From positions 8,890,001 to 8,954,000 of the forward strand of contig NZ_JASTLC010000001.1 in assembly GCF_030499575.1 (NCBI RefSeq): 64,000 bases of DNA, read 5' to 3'. This DNA is from Streptomyces sp. DG2A-72. GTDB lineage: Bacteria; Actinomycetota; Actinomycetes; Streptomycetales; Streptomycetaceae. Below the pieces are notes generated by a model that saw nothing but the letters and a program-made list of their open reading frames with translations, was not told the DNA's origin and made no database searches. Both the position numbers and the translations under genes were made by a program. How positions within the stretch are numbered: position 1 is the first letter of the stretch; each line of letters opens with the position of its first letter. Shown in pieces: positions 49,971 through 57,739 of this stretch.

Positions 49971-50038
49971 GCCGGTGTCGAGACAGCGAACGCGCGGAGG
50001 CGCGAAGCGCTGAGCACGTTCGCTGTCTCGACACCGGC
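49971..50038. repeat. 22-bp perfect inverted repeat at the head of the tandem array
   Basis: GCCGGTGTCGAGACAGCGAA plus CG (49971-49992) is the exact reverse complement of 50017-50038, with a 24-nt loop. The right arm lies within the first 80-bp unit, so the left arm looks like an inverted partial unit. The transcript would fold strongly on either strand. The neighbouring 49769-49970 contains the promoter side of the small hypothetical gene and nothing else recognised. Confidence 0.8.
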
Positions 50039-50226
50039 ATTCAGCGCCCCCGGAGGCGACCGAGCCATTCAACACAGCGGCGCGAAGCGCTGAGCACGTT
50101 CGCTGTCTCGACACCGGCATTCAGCGCCCCCGAAGGCGACCGAGCCATTCAACACAGCGGCGCGAAGCGCTGAGCACGTTCGCTGTCTCGACACCGGCAT
50201 TCAGCGCCCCCGAAGGCGACCGAGCC
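50001..50226. repeat. 80-bp tandem repeat array, 2.8 copies
   Basis: Units start at 50001, 50081 and 50161, each beginning CGCGAAGCGCTGAGCACGTT and continuing CGCTGTCTCGACACCGGCAT, TCAGCGCCCCCGAAGGCGAC, CGAGCCATTCAACACAGCGG. Copy 1 differs from the others by one base (CGGAGG for CGAAGG). Copy 3 stops at 50226, five bases before the stop of the ImmA/IrrE-like gene. GCGCTGA/TCAGCGC and GCGAA/TTCGC pair inside each unit. The period is not a multiple of three and no gene is evident. Near identity points to recent amplification. Confidence 0.95.
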
Positions 50227-50230
50227 AGTG

Positions 50231-50773
50231 TCACGGCCCCAGATACCCCAGCGACGCCTCGATCCGCCCCGCCAGACGATCCCGCTGCACCGGCCCCCGC
50301 GACGACGAACCGGCAAGCCAGGTACGGCACTTGCTGGCCAGCAGGAGGCCGAAGCTCTCGGCGTCCTGCTCGTCGGCGAGGTCGAAGCGGGTGCGGGCGG
50401 CGATCCGGCGGACGGTGTCCTCGAGGTCGGCCTCGTCGCTGAGCAGCCGGGCTGCGACGGCGGCGCCCTCGACATGGTGGCTGCAGTGCCCGGCCTTCAT
50501 GTGCCACAGCTCGTGGCCGAGGATGACCAACTGGTGGTCGGGGGCGGTGCGTTCCTCGACGACCACGACGTCCTGGTCGGCCATGTCGAGCCACAGCCCG
50601 CTGGCGGTGCCGGGCGGGAAGGCGGCCGTACGGAAGTGGACAGGACGGCCGCGGCGTCTGCTCATGGCGTCGCACAGAGCGCCGTACAGTTCCTCGGGCC
50701 GTGCCGGTGCGGGGAGCGCCAGCTCCGCGACCAACTCGCCGCACAGGCGACGCATTTCCTTGTCGATGCCCAC
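50231..50773 (-). CDS. ImmA/IrrE-family zinc metallopeptidase-like protein
   Basis: 180 aa from GTG 50773 with a GGGGGAGAG site upstream. H87-E-L-W-H91 in LVILGHELWHMKAGH is the HExxH zinc-peptidase motif. The preceding GLWLDMADQDVVVVEE and the following AARLLSDEADLEDTVRR resemble ImmA/IrrE proteins that cleave or relieve a cognate XRE repressor. It starts 14 nt after the XRE gene stop, the classical pairing. It could also be seen as the second part of a toxin-antitoxin-like module. Confidence 0.9.
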   Translation of the reverse strand: MGIDKEMRRLCGELVAELALPAPARPEELYGALCDAMSRRRGRPVHFRTAAFPPGTASGLWLDMADQDVVVVEERTAPDHQLVILGHELWHMKAGHCSHHVEGAAVAARLLSDEADLEDTVRRIAARTRFDLADEQDAESFGLLLASKCRTWLAGSSSRGPVQRDRLAGRIEASLGYLGP

Positions 50774-50787
50774 TGCTCTCCCCCGGC

Positions 50788-51441
50788 TCACGACTCGGGC
50801 CGCTTGACGCTCTCCAGGAGCATGTCCAGCCATTCGGCGACCTTGTCGCGGTGCTGGTCGGTGGGCAGCTGTGCGGCCCGCCAGGCGATTCCGCGGACGC
50901 CGTGGTCCTGCAGCAGCCGCTCCAGCGGGTCGTCGGCGGCGGCTGCCGCCTCCCGCTCACGGTCGGCGAGCTTCTGCAGCAGTTCCTGCTCGGTGCGCTG
51001 AAGGGCGCCCGCGAGCGCCTCGGGGTCCTCGGCCGTCAGGAATCCGGCGTGCACCCGGAAGAAGCGCTGGATGGCGTCGCAGTGCTCCATCGTGGGACGC
51101 CGGTCGCCGTTGATGAGAGCGCCCGCCTGCTGCCGCGACATACCCGCGCCGTCGGCGATCTCCTGCTGGGTGTACTTGCGCCCGTTCGGCTTGAGCCGGG
51201 TGCGGCGCAGCAGGTCCAGGCGTTGCAGAAACCTCGCCTGCACATCGGGCTCGCCCGCCGGCCGGCCGCTCAGCAGGGCCTTGACCACGGGCTCGGGGAC
51301 ACCGGAGGCGACGGACAGACGGCCGGTGGCGAAGACGTCCGCGTGCGCCACGCCCAGCCGGTCGGCGAGTGCGGTGACCCGGGCGACGACGGCCGGCAGA
51401 GCCGCCGTCACGGCGCCGGGACCCTCGAAGCCATCCGTCAC
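50788..51441 (-). CDS. XRE-family helix-turn-helix regulator
   Basis: 217 aa from GTG 51441, which has GGGAGA 8 nt upstream. ATG 51492 in frame is an alternative. A helical N-terminal part (LPAVVARVTALADRLGV) precedes the helix-turn-helix KYTQQEIADGAGMSRQQAGA with LINGDRRPTMEHCDAIQRFF. The C-terminal third is a charged helix (LQRTEQELLQKLADREREAA), probably for dimerisation or contact with the ImmA/IrrE partner encoded next. Likely a repressor whose level is set by that peptidase. Confidence 0.9.
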   Translation of the reverse strand: MTDGFEGPGAVTAALPAVVARVTALADRLGVAHADVFATGRLSVASGVPEPVVKALLSGRPAGEPDVQARFLQRLDLLRRTRLKPNGRKYTQQEIADGAGMSRQQAGALINGDRRPTMEHCDAIQRFFRVHAGFLTAEDPEALAGALQRTEQELLQKLADREREAAAAADDPLERLLQDHGVRGIAWRAAQLPTDQHRDKVAEWLDMLLESVKRPES

Positions 51442-51578
51442 CGACAGATCTCCCACGTCTCTCACAGGCCTTCTCACCGGCATTCTCACCACACACGGTT
51501 GCCGTGAACTTCCCGGAGAGTAGCCGGTGGTTCGAACTCACATCCAGGTCTCGCCACAACTGTGGCCAATTTCAGCCG

Positions 51579-51608
51579 TCAACCGGCATGAAATGCCACG
51601 ATAGTTGA
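51579..51608. promoter_or_regulatory. Nested inverted repeats upstream of the MmyB-like gene
   Basis: TCAAC...GTTGA (51579-51583 with 51604-51608) encloses GGCAT-GAA-ATGCC (51585-51597). It lies 73 nt before the MmyB-like start in the divergent gap 51442-51680, where it may be an operator for the XRE protein or the neighbour. No other element was identified in the gap. Confidence 0.45.
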
Positions 51609-51680
51609 CACGCCTCGCGTCGGGGCAGGAGGATCAAGGCGCCGCGTGAAGGCCGCATAGGCAAGAGGGGTGACCTCCCG

Positions 51681-52352
51681 ATGGCATATCAGGCAGGTGG
51701 GCAGCGGCCGGCGCCGCGGCCCGTCCCCGAGAGTCTTGAGGCCCAGGCGTATCTCCATGACTACGCCACCCTCCTGGAAGCCGTCACCTTCCCGTCCGTC
51801 GTGCTCGATCACCGGTGGGACGTGGTCCTGACCAACACCGCTTTCGAGACACTTTTCCGCGGCATCGGCCCGCACCCCACGGCCATGCCGTACGACAACT
51901 TCCTGCGCTTCGTCCTGTTCCATCCGGACGCGAGCACGGTTCTCGGCGAACACGAGTCGAGCTGGTGCCTGCCCATGCTGGCCCTCTTCGCCGCCGCCGT
52001 CGAGCGGCACGGCCATGACCACGGGCTGCAGTCGATCCGTCGGGACATCGCCCAGGACCCCATCATGGAGGCCGCCTACCGGCACGGCCTGCCGCACTGG
52101 ATCCGCGCGGTGGGCGAGCAGGCCCTCGCCCACGACGGCGCGGTCCGCCCGCTGCTGCACCCGGACCCGCGCTGGGGCGCCACGGACTGCCGGGTCGTCG
52201 ACGAAACCCCCCGGACGCTGCACGAGATGGGCTACACGCGGATGACGCTGGTCCTGCGCCCCGCCCGCCGCGCCACCCCCACCGGCCGCAGGCCCGCACG
52301 AGCCCGCCGCACGGCGAGCCACCTCACGGTGGTCACCGCCCCCGACGCCTGA
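51681..52352 (+). CDS. Stand-alone MmyB-like ligand-binding-domain protein
   Basis: 223 aa. LLEAVTFPSVVLDHRWDVVL followed by TNTAFETLF, NFLRFVLFHPDAS and SSWCLPMLALFAAAVERHG match the C-terminal PAS-like ligand-binding domain of MmyB/XRE regulators from Streptomyces. The usual N-terminal helix-turn-helix is absent. The protein begins with 20 Pro/Gln-rich residues directly before the domain, and the tail is basic. It is divergent from an XRE/ImmA pair, which could supply DNA binding in trans. Good upstream site (GAGGGGTGACC). Confidence 0.8.
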   Translation: MAYQAGGQRPAPRPVPESLEAQAYLHDYATLLEAVTFPSVVLDHRWDVVLTNTAFETLFRGIGPHPTAMPYDNFLRFVLFHPDASTVLGEHESSWCLPMLALFAAAVERHGHDHGLQSIRRDIAQDPIMEAAYRHGLPHWIRAVGEQALAHDGAVRPLLHPDPRWGATDCRVVDETPRTLHEMGYTRMTLVLRPARRATPTGRRPARARRTASHLTVVTAPDA

Positions 52353-52406
52353 CCGGGCACCGCCGGCGTTCAGGTCGCCGACGGCGCTCTGGTCAGGACG
52401 GGGCGC

Positions 52407-52446
52407 GTCGCCCCCTTTCCGGTTCTGTCGCCCCCTTTCCGGTTCT
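52407..52446. repeat. 20-bp perfect tandem duplication
   Basis: GTCGCCCCCTTTCCGGTTCT occurs twice head to tail (52407-52426 and 52427-52446) in the convergent gap between the MmyB-like and aminopeptidase P genes, ending 4 nt before the latter's stop. No hairpin is formed. Confidence 0.9.
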
Positions 52447-52450
52447 GGGG

Positions 52451-53863
52451 TCAGCCCGCGAACTCCCGCATCCACGCCTCGACTTCGTCGGCCGAGCGGG
52501 GGAGCCCCGCCGACAGGTTCTCGTTCCCGTCCGCCGTCACCAGCACATCGTCCTCGATCCTGACGCCGATGCCGCGCCACTCCTCGGGGACGGTCAGGTC
52601 GTCGGGCTGGAAGTAGAGGCCGGGCTCGACGGTCAGGCACATACCGGCTTCCAGCACGCCGTCGATGTAGTCCTCGTTGCGGGCCTGCGCGCAGTCGTGC
52701 ACGTCGAGACCGAGCATGTGACCGGTGCCCGCCATGGTGAAGCGGCGCTGGAGATCCAGCTCGTACACGCGCTCGGCCGGGCCCTCCAGGAAGCCCCACT
52801 CCACCAGGCGGGCGGCCAGCGACCGCTGGGCGGCCTCATGGAAGTCGCGGTAGTGCGCACCGGGCTTGACCGCGGCCATGCCCGCCTCCTGGGCCTCGTG
52901 CACCGCGTCGTAGATCTCACGCTGCAGCGGCGTGAAGGTGCCGCTGATCGGGAGCGTGCGCGTGACGTCGGCGGTGTAGAGAGTGCGGGTCTCCACGCCC
53001 GCGTCCAGCAGGAGGAGTTCGCCTGGGCGGACCGGGCCGTCGTTGTCCTGCCAGTGCATGATCGTGGCGTGCTCGCCGGCCGCGCAGATCGAGCCGTAGC
53101 CGACGGTGTTGCCCTCGACGCGGGCCCGGCGGAAGAAGGTGCCCTCGATCCACCGCTCCGACGTGGCGATCGCCTGCGACAACTCCCGTACGACATCGGT
53201 GAATCCGCGGACCGTCGCATCCACGGCGCGGCGCAGTTCGGATATCTCCCACTCGTCCTTGACCAGCCGCAGTCCGGAGACGGCCTCCTCGAACTCGTCG
53301 TCCCGCTCCTCGTCGGTGGCGAGCACCGCATCCAGGGACGGGTCGACGCCGCGGACGACACGGGTGGGGGTGTTGGTCGACTTCGCGAGGTCCTCGGCGA
53401 TCGTACGGATGTCCCGGCACTCCATGCCGAGCACCAGCTCCGACTCGGCGAGCGTACGGCGGCGGCCCATCCACAGCTCGGCGGTGTAGCCCGTCCAGAA
53501 CTCGTCGGTGTCCCTGCTGTCACGGGGGAGCTGGTAGCAGTGCGCGTCGTGGCCGCCGTCCGGGCGGGGTTCCAGGACCAGGGCGCCGTCGCGGGCCTGA
53601 TCGCCGGTCAGGTGCACATAGCCGGTGTACGGGCGGTACGGGTAATGGGCGTCGTTCGAGCGGATCTTGAGGCCTCCGGAGGGGACGACCAGCCGCTCTC
53701 CCGGGAAGCGGGCCGACAGCGCGGCGCGGCGGCGGGCCGCGTAGGGGGCCTGCTCGGTCTGTCGCAGATCCGTGCGTTCGGTGTCGGCCCAGCCCGTCCG
53801 CATCAGGGCGGACAACTCGTCGGAGATTCCTCGGTAGAGAGAGTTCTTACGGCCGTTGGCCAT
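52451..53863 (-). CDS. pepP: Xaa-Pro aminopeptidase (aminopeptidase P)
   Basis: 470 aa from ATG 53863. The N-terminal regulatory domain is followed by the creatinase/pita-bread domain with the five metal ligands: LLLDAGVETRTLYTADVTRT (two Asp), GTGHMLGLDVHD (His), MCLTVEPGLYF (Glu) and IGVRIEDDVLVT (Glu). It removes an N-terminal residue preceding proline, so with the hydroxyproline genes divergent from it, it could help use proline-rich or collagen-like peptides. Separated by 76 bp from those genes. Confidence 0.94.
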   Translation of the reverse strand: MANGRKNSLYRGISDELSALMRTGWADTERTDLRQTEQAPYAARRRAALSARFPGERLVVPSGGLKIRSNDAHYPYRPYTGYVHLTGDQARDGALVLEPRPDGGHDAHCYQLPRDSRDTDEFWTGYTAELWMGRRRTLAESELVLGMECRDIRTIAEDLAKSTNTPTRVVRGVDPSLDAVLATDEERDDEFEEAVSGLRLVKDEWEISELRRAVDATVRGFTDVVRELSQAIATSERWIEGTFFRRARVEGNTVGYGSICAAGEHATIMHWQDNDGPVRPGELLLLDAGVETRTLYTADVTRTLPISGTFTPLQREIYDAVHEAQEAGMAAVKPGAHYRDFHEAAQRSLAARLVEWGFLEGPAERVYELDLQRRFTMAGTGHMLGLDVHDCAQARNEDYIDGVLEAGMCLTVEPGLYFQPDDLTVPEEWRGIGVRIEDDVLVTADGNENLSAGLPRSADEVEAWMREFAG

Positions 53864-53920
53864 GTCGGGGGCACCTCTTCCGTGTGTGACGTCGGGTGAC
53901 ATCGTTCCCAGCTGGAGCGG

Positions 53921-53931
53921 TATGTGACATA
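53921..53931. promoter_or_regulatory. Operator candidate upstream of the hydroxyproline operon (site 1)
   Basis: TATGT-G-ACATA is a perfect dyad about a central base, ending 8 nt before the GTG of the first dehydrogenase gene. A second block, GTGTGAC-GTCGG-GTGACAT, lies at 53884-53902. Both resemble FCD-type GntR sites and recur at 56799 and 58771. Confidence 0.65.
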
Positions 53932-53939
53932 GTACTGCC

Positions 53940-55097
53940 GTGAGCAAGCGATTGACCTGCGATGTCGTGGTCGTCGGGGCCGGCATGGTGGGCGCCGCGT
54001 GCGCCCTGTACGCCGGTCGCGCGGGCCTCGACGTCACAGTGGTCGACCGTGGCCCGGTGGCCGGCGGCACGACCGGCGCCGGCGAGGGCAACATCCTCGT
54101 CTCCGACAAGGAACCCGGCCCCGAGCTGGACCTCGCGCTCCTGTCCGGCCGCCTCTGGGCCGAACTCTCGGCGGAGTTCGGGAAGTCCGTGGAGTACGAG
54201 GCCAAGGGCGGCGTCGTGGTGGCCACGTCCCCCGGTGGACTCACCGCCCTGGAGCGCTTCGCCGACGGCCAGCGCGCCGTCGGAGTCGCCGCCCAACTCG
54301 TCGCACCCGACACCCTCTACGACCTCGAACCCCATCTCGCCCCCGGTCTTCCCGGCGCCGTCCACTACCCCCAGGACGCTCAGGTCATGCCCGCCCTGGC
54401 CGCCGCCCACCTCCTCAAGGCCTCCGGCGCCCGCCTGCTCACCGGCAGGACCGTGACGGACATCCTGCGCACACCGGACGGGGCGGTCCGTGGCGTACGC
54501 ACCGACGGAGGCGACTTGCACGCCCCGGCGGTCGTCAACGCCGCGGGCACCTGGGGCGCCGACCTCGCCGCCCTCGCGGGCGTGGACCTCCCCGTCCTCC
54601 CGCGCCGCGGCTTCGTCCTTGTCACCGAACCGCTCCCGCGCGTGGTCCACCACAAGGTGTACGCCGCCGACTACGTGGCCGACGTCGCCAGCGACTCGGC
54701 GGCACTGCAGACCTCGCCGGTCGTGGAGGGCACGGCCGCCGGGCCGGTCCTGATCGGCGCGAGCCGTGAACGTATCGGCTTCGACCGGACCTTCTCCCTG
54801 CCGGCCGTACGGGCGCTCGCGGCGGGCGCGACGCGGCTGTTCCCGTTCCTGGAAGGGGTCCGCGCGATGCGCGCCTACCTCGGCTTCCGGCCGTACATGC
54901 CCGACCACCTGCCCGCCATCGGCGCCGATCCACGGGTGCCGGGCCTCCATCACGCCTGCGGTCACGAGGGTGCGGGCATCGGGCTCGCGACCGGCACGGG
55001 GCAACTGATCGCGCAGGTGCTGACCGAGAAGGCCCCGGACCTGGATGTGGCGCCGTTCCGGCCTGACCGCTTCGCCTCGCCCGAGGAGGCCGCGTGA
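53940..55097 (+). CDS. FAD-dependent D-amino-acid/hydroxyproline dehydrogenase subunit
   Basis: 385 aa from GTG 53940. DVVVVGAGMVGAACALYAGR is the FAD dinucleotide fold. GGTTGAGEGNILVSD and the C-terminal GLHHACGHEGAGIGLATGTG close the FAD site as in the DAO family. With the two following small/large subunits it forms a HcnABC-like three-component dehydrogenase (the hydroxyproline enzyme is HypO-type). It would oxidise cis-4-hydroxy-D-proline. Its stop overlaps the next start (GTGA). The GTG has no nearby ribosome binding site and may be read from a leaderless mRNA. Confidence 0.9.
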   Translation: MSKRLTCDVVVVGAGMVGAACALYAGRAGLDVTVVDRGPVAGGTTGAGEGNILVSDKEPGPELDLALLSGRLWAELSAEFGKSVEYEAKGGVVVATSPGGLTALERFADGQRAVGVAAQLVAPDTLYDLEPHLAPGLPGAVHYPQDAQVMPALAAAHLLKASGARLLTGRTVTDILRTPDGAVRGVRTDGGDLHAPAVVNAAGTWGADLAALAGVDLPVLPRRGFVLVTEPLPRVVHHKVYAADYVADVASDSAALQTSPVVEGTAAGPVLIGASRERIGFDRTFSLPAVRALAAGATRLFPFLEGVRAMRAYLGFRPYMPDHLPAIGADPRVPGLHHACGHEGAGIGLATGTGQLIAQVLTEKAPDLDVAPFRPDRFASPEEAA

Positions 55098-55396
55098 GAA
55101 CCCCGTTTGACTTGGCCGGGGCCCGGCCCGGTCCCGCCTTCACAGTCACGCTGGACGGCCGCGAGATCGAGGCCCTTCCCGGCCAGACCGTCGCCGCCGC
55201 GCTCTGGTCGGCCGGCGTCACCTCCTGGCGCACCACCCGTGCCGAAGGCCGCCCGCGCGGGATCTTCTGCGGCATCGGCGTCTGCTTCGACTGCCTGGTC
55301 ACGGTCAACGACCGCCCGAACCAACGCGCTTGCCTCGTGCCGGTGCGGCCGGGCGACGCGATCCGTACGCAGGAGGGGACGGGGCACGATGACTGA
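55094..55396 (+). CDS. [2Fe-2S] ferredoxin-like dehydrogenase subunit
   Basis: 100 aa. VTLDGREIEALPGQTVAAAL is the plant-ferredoxin-like lead strand. Cysteines C59, C64, C67 and C80 (G-I-F-C-x4-C-x2-C then R-A-C) are the four cluster ligands. This is the HcnA-type electron-carrier subunit between the FAD subunit and the larger flavoprotein. It starts 4 nt inside the previous gene and ends overlapping the next by 8 nt, so stoichiometric expression is expected. Confidence 0.93.
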   Translation: MRTPFDLAGARPGPAFTVTLDGREIEALPGQTVAAALWSAGVTSWRTTRAEGRPRGIFCGIGVCFDCLVTVNDRPNQRACLVPVRPGDAIRTQEGTGHDD

Positions 55397-56786
55397 ACGG
55401 CCGCATCTCGCCGTGATCGGCGCGGGCCCGGCGGGCCTCGCCGCCACCGTGGCCGCCGCGGCGCGCGGTGTCCGGGTCACCCTGATCGACTCGGCGCCGG
55501 AGGCGGGCGGGCAGTTCTACCGTCAGCCCGCCGCCGAACTCCGCGCCCGAAGCCCGCAGGCCCTGCACCATCAGTGGCGGACGTGGGAGCGGCTGCGGGA
55601 TGCCCTGGCCGGAGGCGTGGAGGCGGGACATGTCACGCACTTGACGGACCATCATGTCTGGCTCGTGGAAGGGCAGTCGGGTCACTTCACGGTGCACGCC
55701 CTGCTCGGCCCCGAGCAGGAGGAACCCGCCGTCGTGCAGACCGACGCCGTCCTCCTCGCCACCGGCGGCTACGAGAAGGTCCTGCCCTTCCCCGGCTGGA
55801 CCCTCCCCGGCGTCATCACCGCGGGCGGCGCCCAGGCCATGCTCAAGGGCACCCTCGCCGTCTGGGGGCACACCGCCGTGGTCGCCGGGACCGGGCCGCT
55901 GCTGCTTCCGGTGGCGACCGGACTCGCCGCGGCCGGGGTGAAGGTGGCAGCGCTCGTCGAGTCCGCGCACCTCACAGATCTCGTACGACGGACCCGGGCG
56001 CTCGCGGCTCAGCCTGGCAAGGTCGGTGAAGGCGCCCAGTACGCCGCCCAGTTGCTCCGGCACCGGGTGCGCGCCCTCGTTCACCACACCGTGGTCGAGG
56101 CGCACGGCACCGAACGCCTCAAGGCGGTGACCGTCGCCGCGCTCGACGGCGCCGGACGCGTCCGGCCCGGCACCGAGCGGCGCATCTCCTGTGACACCCT
56201 CGCCGTCGGGCACGGCATGCTGCCGCACACCGACCTCGCCGAGACCCTCGGGTGCCGCCTCGACGGACCGAACGTGCACGTCGACGACGAGCAGCGCACC
56301 GACGTCCCCGGCGTCTGGGCCGCGGGCGAGATCACCGGCATCGGCGGCGCGGCCCTCGCCCTCGCCGAGGGGCACATCGCGGGCTGCTCGGCCGCCGCGC
56401 GGCTTAACGGTGCCGAGCCAGACCCGGGCGCGTGGGCCGCGGCAGCGAAGTCACGTAGCAGCTTGCGGGAGTTCTTCGCCGCGCTGGACACCGTGTACGC
56501 GCCGCCCGCGCACTGGGCCGAGCAGGTCACCGACGACACCGTGGTCTGCCGCTGCGAGGAGGTGACCGGCGGCGCGATCCGCGAGGCCGTCGGTGAACTC
56601 GGTGCCGGTGACCTGCGGAGCGTGAAGCTGCTGACGCGGGCCGGGATGGGCTGGTGCCAGGGGCGGGTGTGCGGGCCCGCGGTCACGGGGCTGGCCGGGT
56701 GCGCTCAGACGCCGGGCAGAAGGCCGTTCGCGCGGCCGGTGCCGTTGGGGGTGCTGGCTCGGGCAGGGGAGTCCGAAGTCGAGTGA
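55389..56786 (+). CDS. NAD/FAD-binding dehydrogenase subunit with C-terminal BFD-like [2Fe-2S] domain
   Basis: 465 aa. LAVIGAGPAGLAATVAAAAR (FAD) and TAVVAGTGPLLLPVATGLAA (second dinucleotide fold) with a pyridine-nucleotide-disulfide-type core and VPGVWAAGEITGIGGAALAL. Near the C-terminus C-R-C and C-x4-C (VVCRCEEVTGG, WCQGRVCGP) are the ligands of a BFD-like [2Fe-2S] domain. This is the third, HcnB-like, subunit. It ends 43 nt before the deaminase gene. Confidence 0.92.
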   Translation: MTERPHLAVIGAGPAGLAATVAAAARGVRVTLIDSAPEAGGQFYRQPAAELRARSPQALHHQWRTWERLRDALAGGVEAGHVTHLTDHHVWLVEGQSGHFTVHALLGPEQEEPAVVQTDAVLLATGGYEKVLPFPGWTLPGVITAGGAQAMLKGTLAVWGHTAVVAGTGPLLLPVATGLAAAGVKVAALVESAHLTDLVRRTRALAAQPGKVGEGAQYAAQLLRHRVRALVHHTVVEAHGTERLKAVTVAALDGAGRVRPGTERRISCDTLAVGHGMLPHTDLAETLGCRLDGPNVHVDDEQRTDVPGVWAAGEITGIGGAALALAEGHIAGCSAAARLNGAEPDPGAWAAAAKSRSSLREFFAALDTVYAPPAHWAEQVTDDTVVCRCEEVTGGAIREAVGELGAGDLRSVKLLTRAGMGWCQGRVCGPAVTGLAGCAQTPGRRPFARPVPLGVLARAGESEVE

Positions 56787-56798
56787 TGTCTCCAGTGA

Positions 56799-56809
56799 TA
56801 TGTCACATT
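56799..56809. promoter_or_regulatory. Operator candidate upstream of the DapA-family gene (site 2)
   Basis: TATGT-C-ACATT is the same 5-1-5 dyad as TATGTGACATA at 53921, apart from the central base and last position. It is 21 nt before the start of the DapA-family gene and suggests an internal promoter or second binding site. Confidence 0.6.
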
Positions 56810-56829
56810 CCATTCGGAGGGAACCTCAT

Positions 56830-57726
56830 ATGACCGCCACCGCGAACCGCCCCTGGCGGGGCATCCTCGTCGCCACCGCCCTCCCGCTCGACGACGACCT
56901 GTCCGTGAACCACGCCAAATACGCCGAACACTGCGCCTGGCTGGTCGAGAACGGCTGCGACGGCGTCGTACCGAACGGCTCGCTCGGCGAATACCAGGTA
57001 CTCACCCCCGAGGAGCGGGCCAAGGTGGTCGAGACCGCCGTGGCCGCCATCGGAGGCGAGCGCGTCATGCCCGGCGTCGCCGCCTACGGCTCGGCGGAGG
57101 CTCGCCGCTGGGCCGAGCAGGCACGCGACGCCGGCTGCGCGTCCGTGATGCTGCTGCCGCCCAACGCCTACCGCGCCGACGAGCGGTCGGTGCTGGCGCA
57201 CTACGCGGAGGTCGCCAAGGCGGGGGTGCCGATCGTGGCGTACAACAACCCCATCGACACCAAGGTCGACCTCGTACCGGAACTCCTCGCCAAGCTGCAC
57301 GGCGAGGGCCACATCCATGCCGTCAAGGAGTTCTCCGGCGACGTCCGCCGCGCCTATCAGCTCGCCGAACTCGCCCCGGAACTGGACCTGTTGATCGGCG
57401 CCGACGACGTTCTGCTGGAGCTTGCGCTCGCGAGCGCCAAGGGCTGGGTGGCCGGCTACCCGAACGCGCTGCCCGTCGCGACCGTCGAGCTGTACCGGGC
57501 GGCCGTGGGCGGCGACCTCGCCACCGCCAAGAGGCTCTACGAGCAACTGCACCCGCTGCTGCGCTGGGACTCCAAGGTCGAGTTCGTGCAGGCGATCAAG
57601 CTGTCCATGGACATCGTCGGCCGGCACGGCGGCCCGGTTCGCCCGCCGCGCGTCCCGCTGCTGTCCGAGCAGGAGGCGGCCGTACGCGCCGCGACCGAGA
57701 AGGCCGTAGCCGCAGGGCTCGCGTGA
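56830..57726 (+). CDS. DapA-family aldolase/deaminase, probable pyrroline-4-hydroxy-2-carboxylate deaminase
   Basis: 298 aa from ATG 56830 with GGAGGG upstream. Tyr138 in GVPIVAYNNP and Lys166 in IHAVKEFSG are the Schiff-base pair of the N-acetylneuraminate-lyase/DapA superfamily. GSLGEYQVLTPEERAKVV is the pyruvate-like carboxylate loop. Between a hydroxyproline dehydrogenase and an epimerase, its likely role is to convert Delta1-pyrroline-4-hydroxy-2-carboxylate to alpha-ketoglutarate semialdehyde and ammonia. Function is inferred mainly from the neighbours. Confidence 0.9.
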   Translation: MTATANRPWRGILVATALPLDDDLSVNHAKYAEHCAWLVENGCDGVVPNGSLGEYQVLTPEERAKVVETAVAAIGGERVMPGVAAYGSAEARRWAEQARDAGCASVMLLPPNAYRADERSVLAHYAEVAKAGVPIVAYNNPIDTKVDLVPELLAKLHGEGHIHAVKEFSGDVRRAYQLAELAPELDLLIGADDVLLELALASAKGWVAGYPNALPVATVELYRAAVGGDLATAKRLYEQLHPLLRWDSKVEFVQAIKLSMDIVGRHGGPVRPPRVPLLSEQEAAVRAATEKAVAAGLA

Positions 57727-57739
57727 AGGAGTCTGGACC

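Noticed and set aside
49740..50120. 126-codon minus-strand frame through the 80-bp repeats
   Set aside because: The repeat period is not a multiple of three, so the frame reads each unit differently, and composition is arginine/proline-rich as in non-coding high-GC DNA.
50001..50226. CRISPR array
   Set aside because: The units are contiguous 80-bp copies with no unique spacers and no cas genes nearby.
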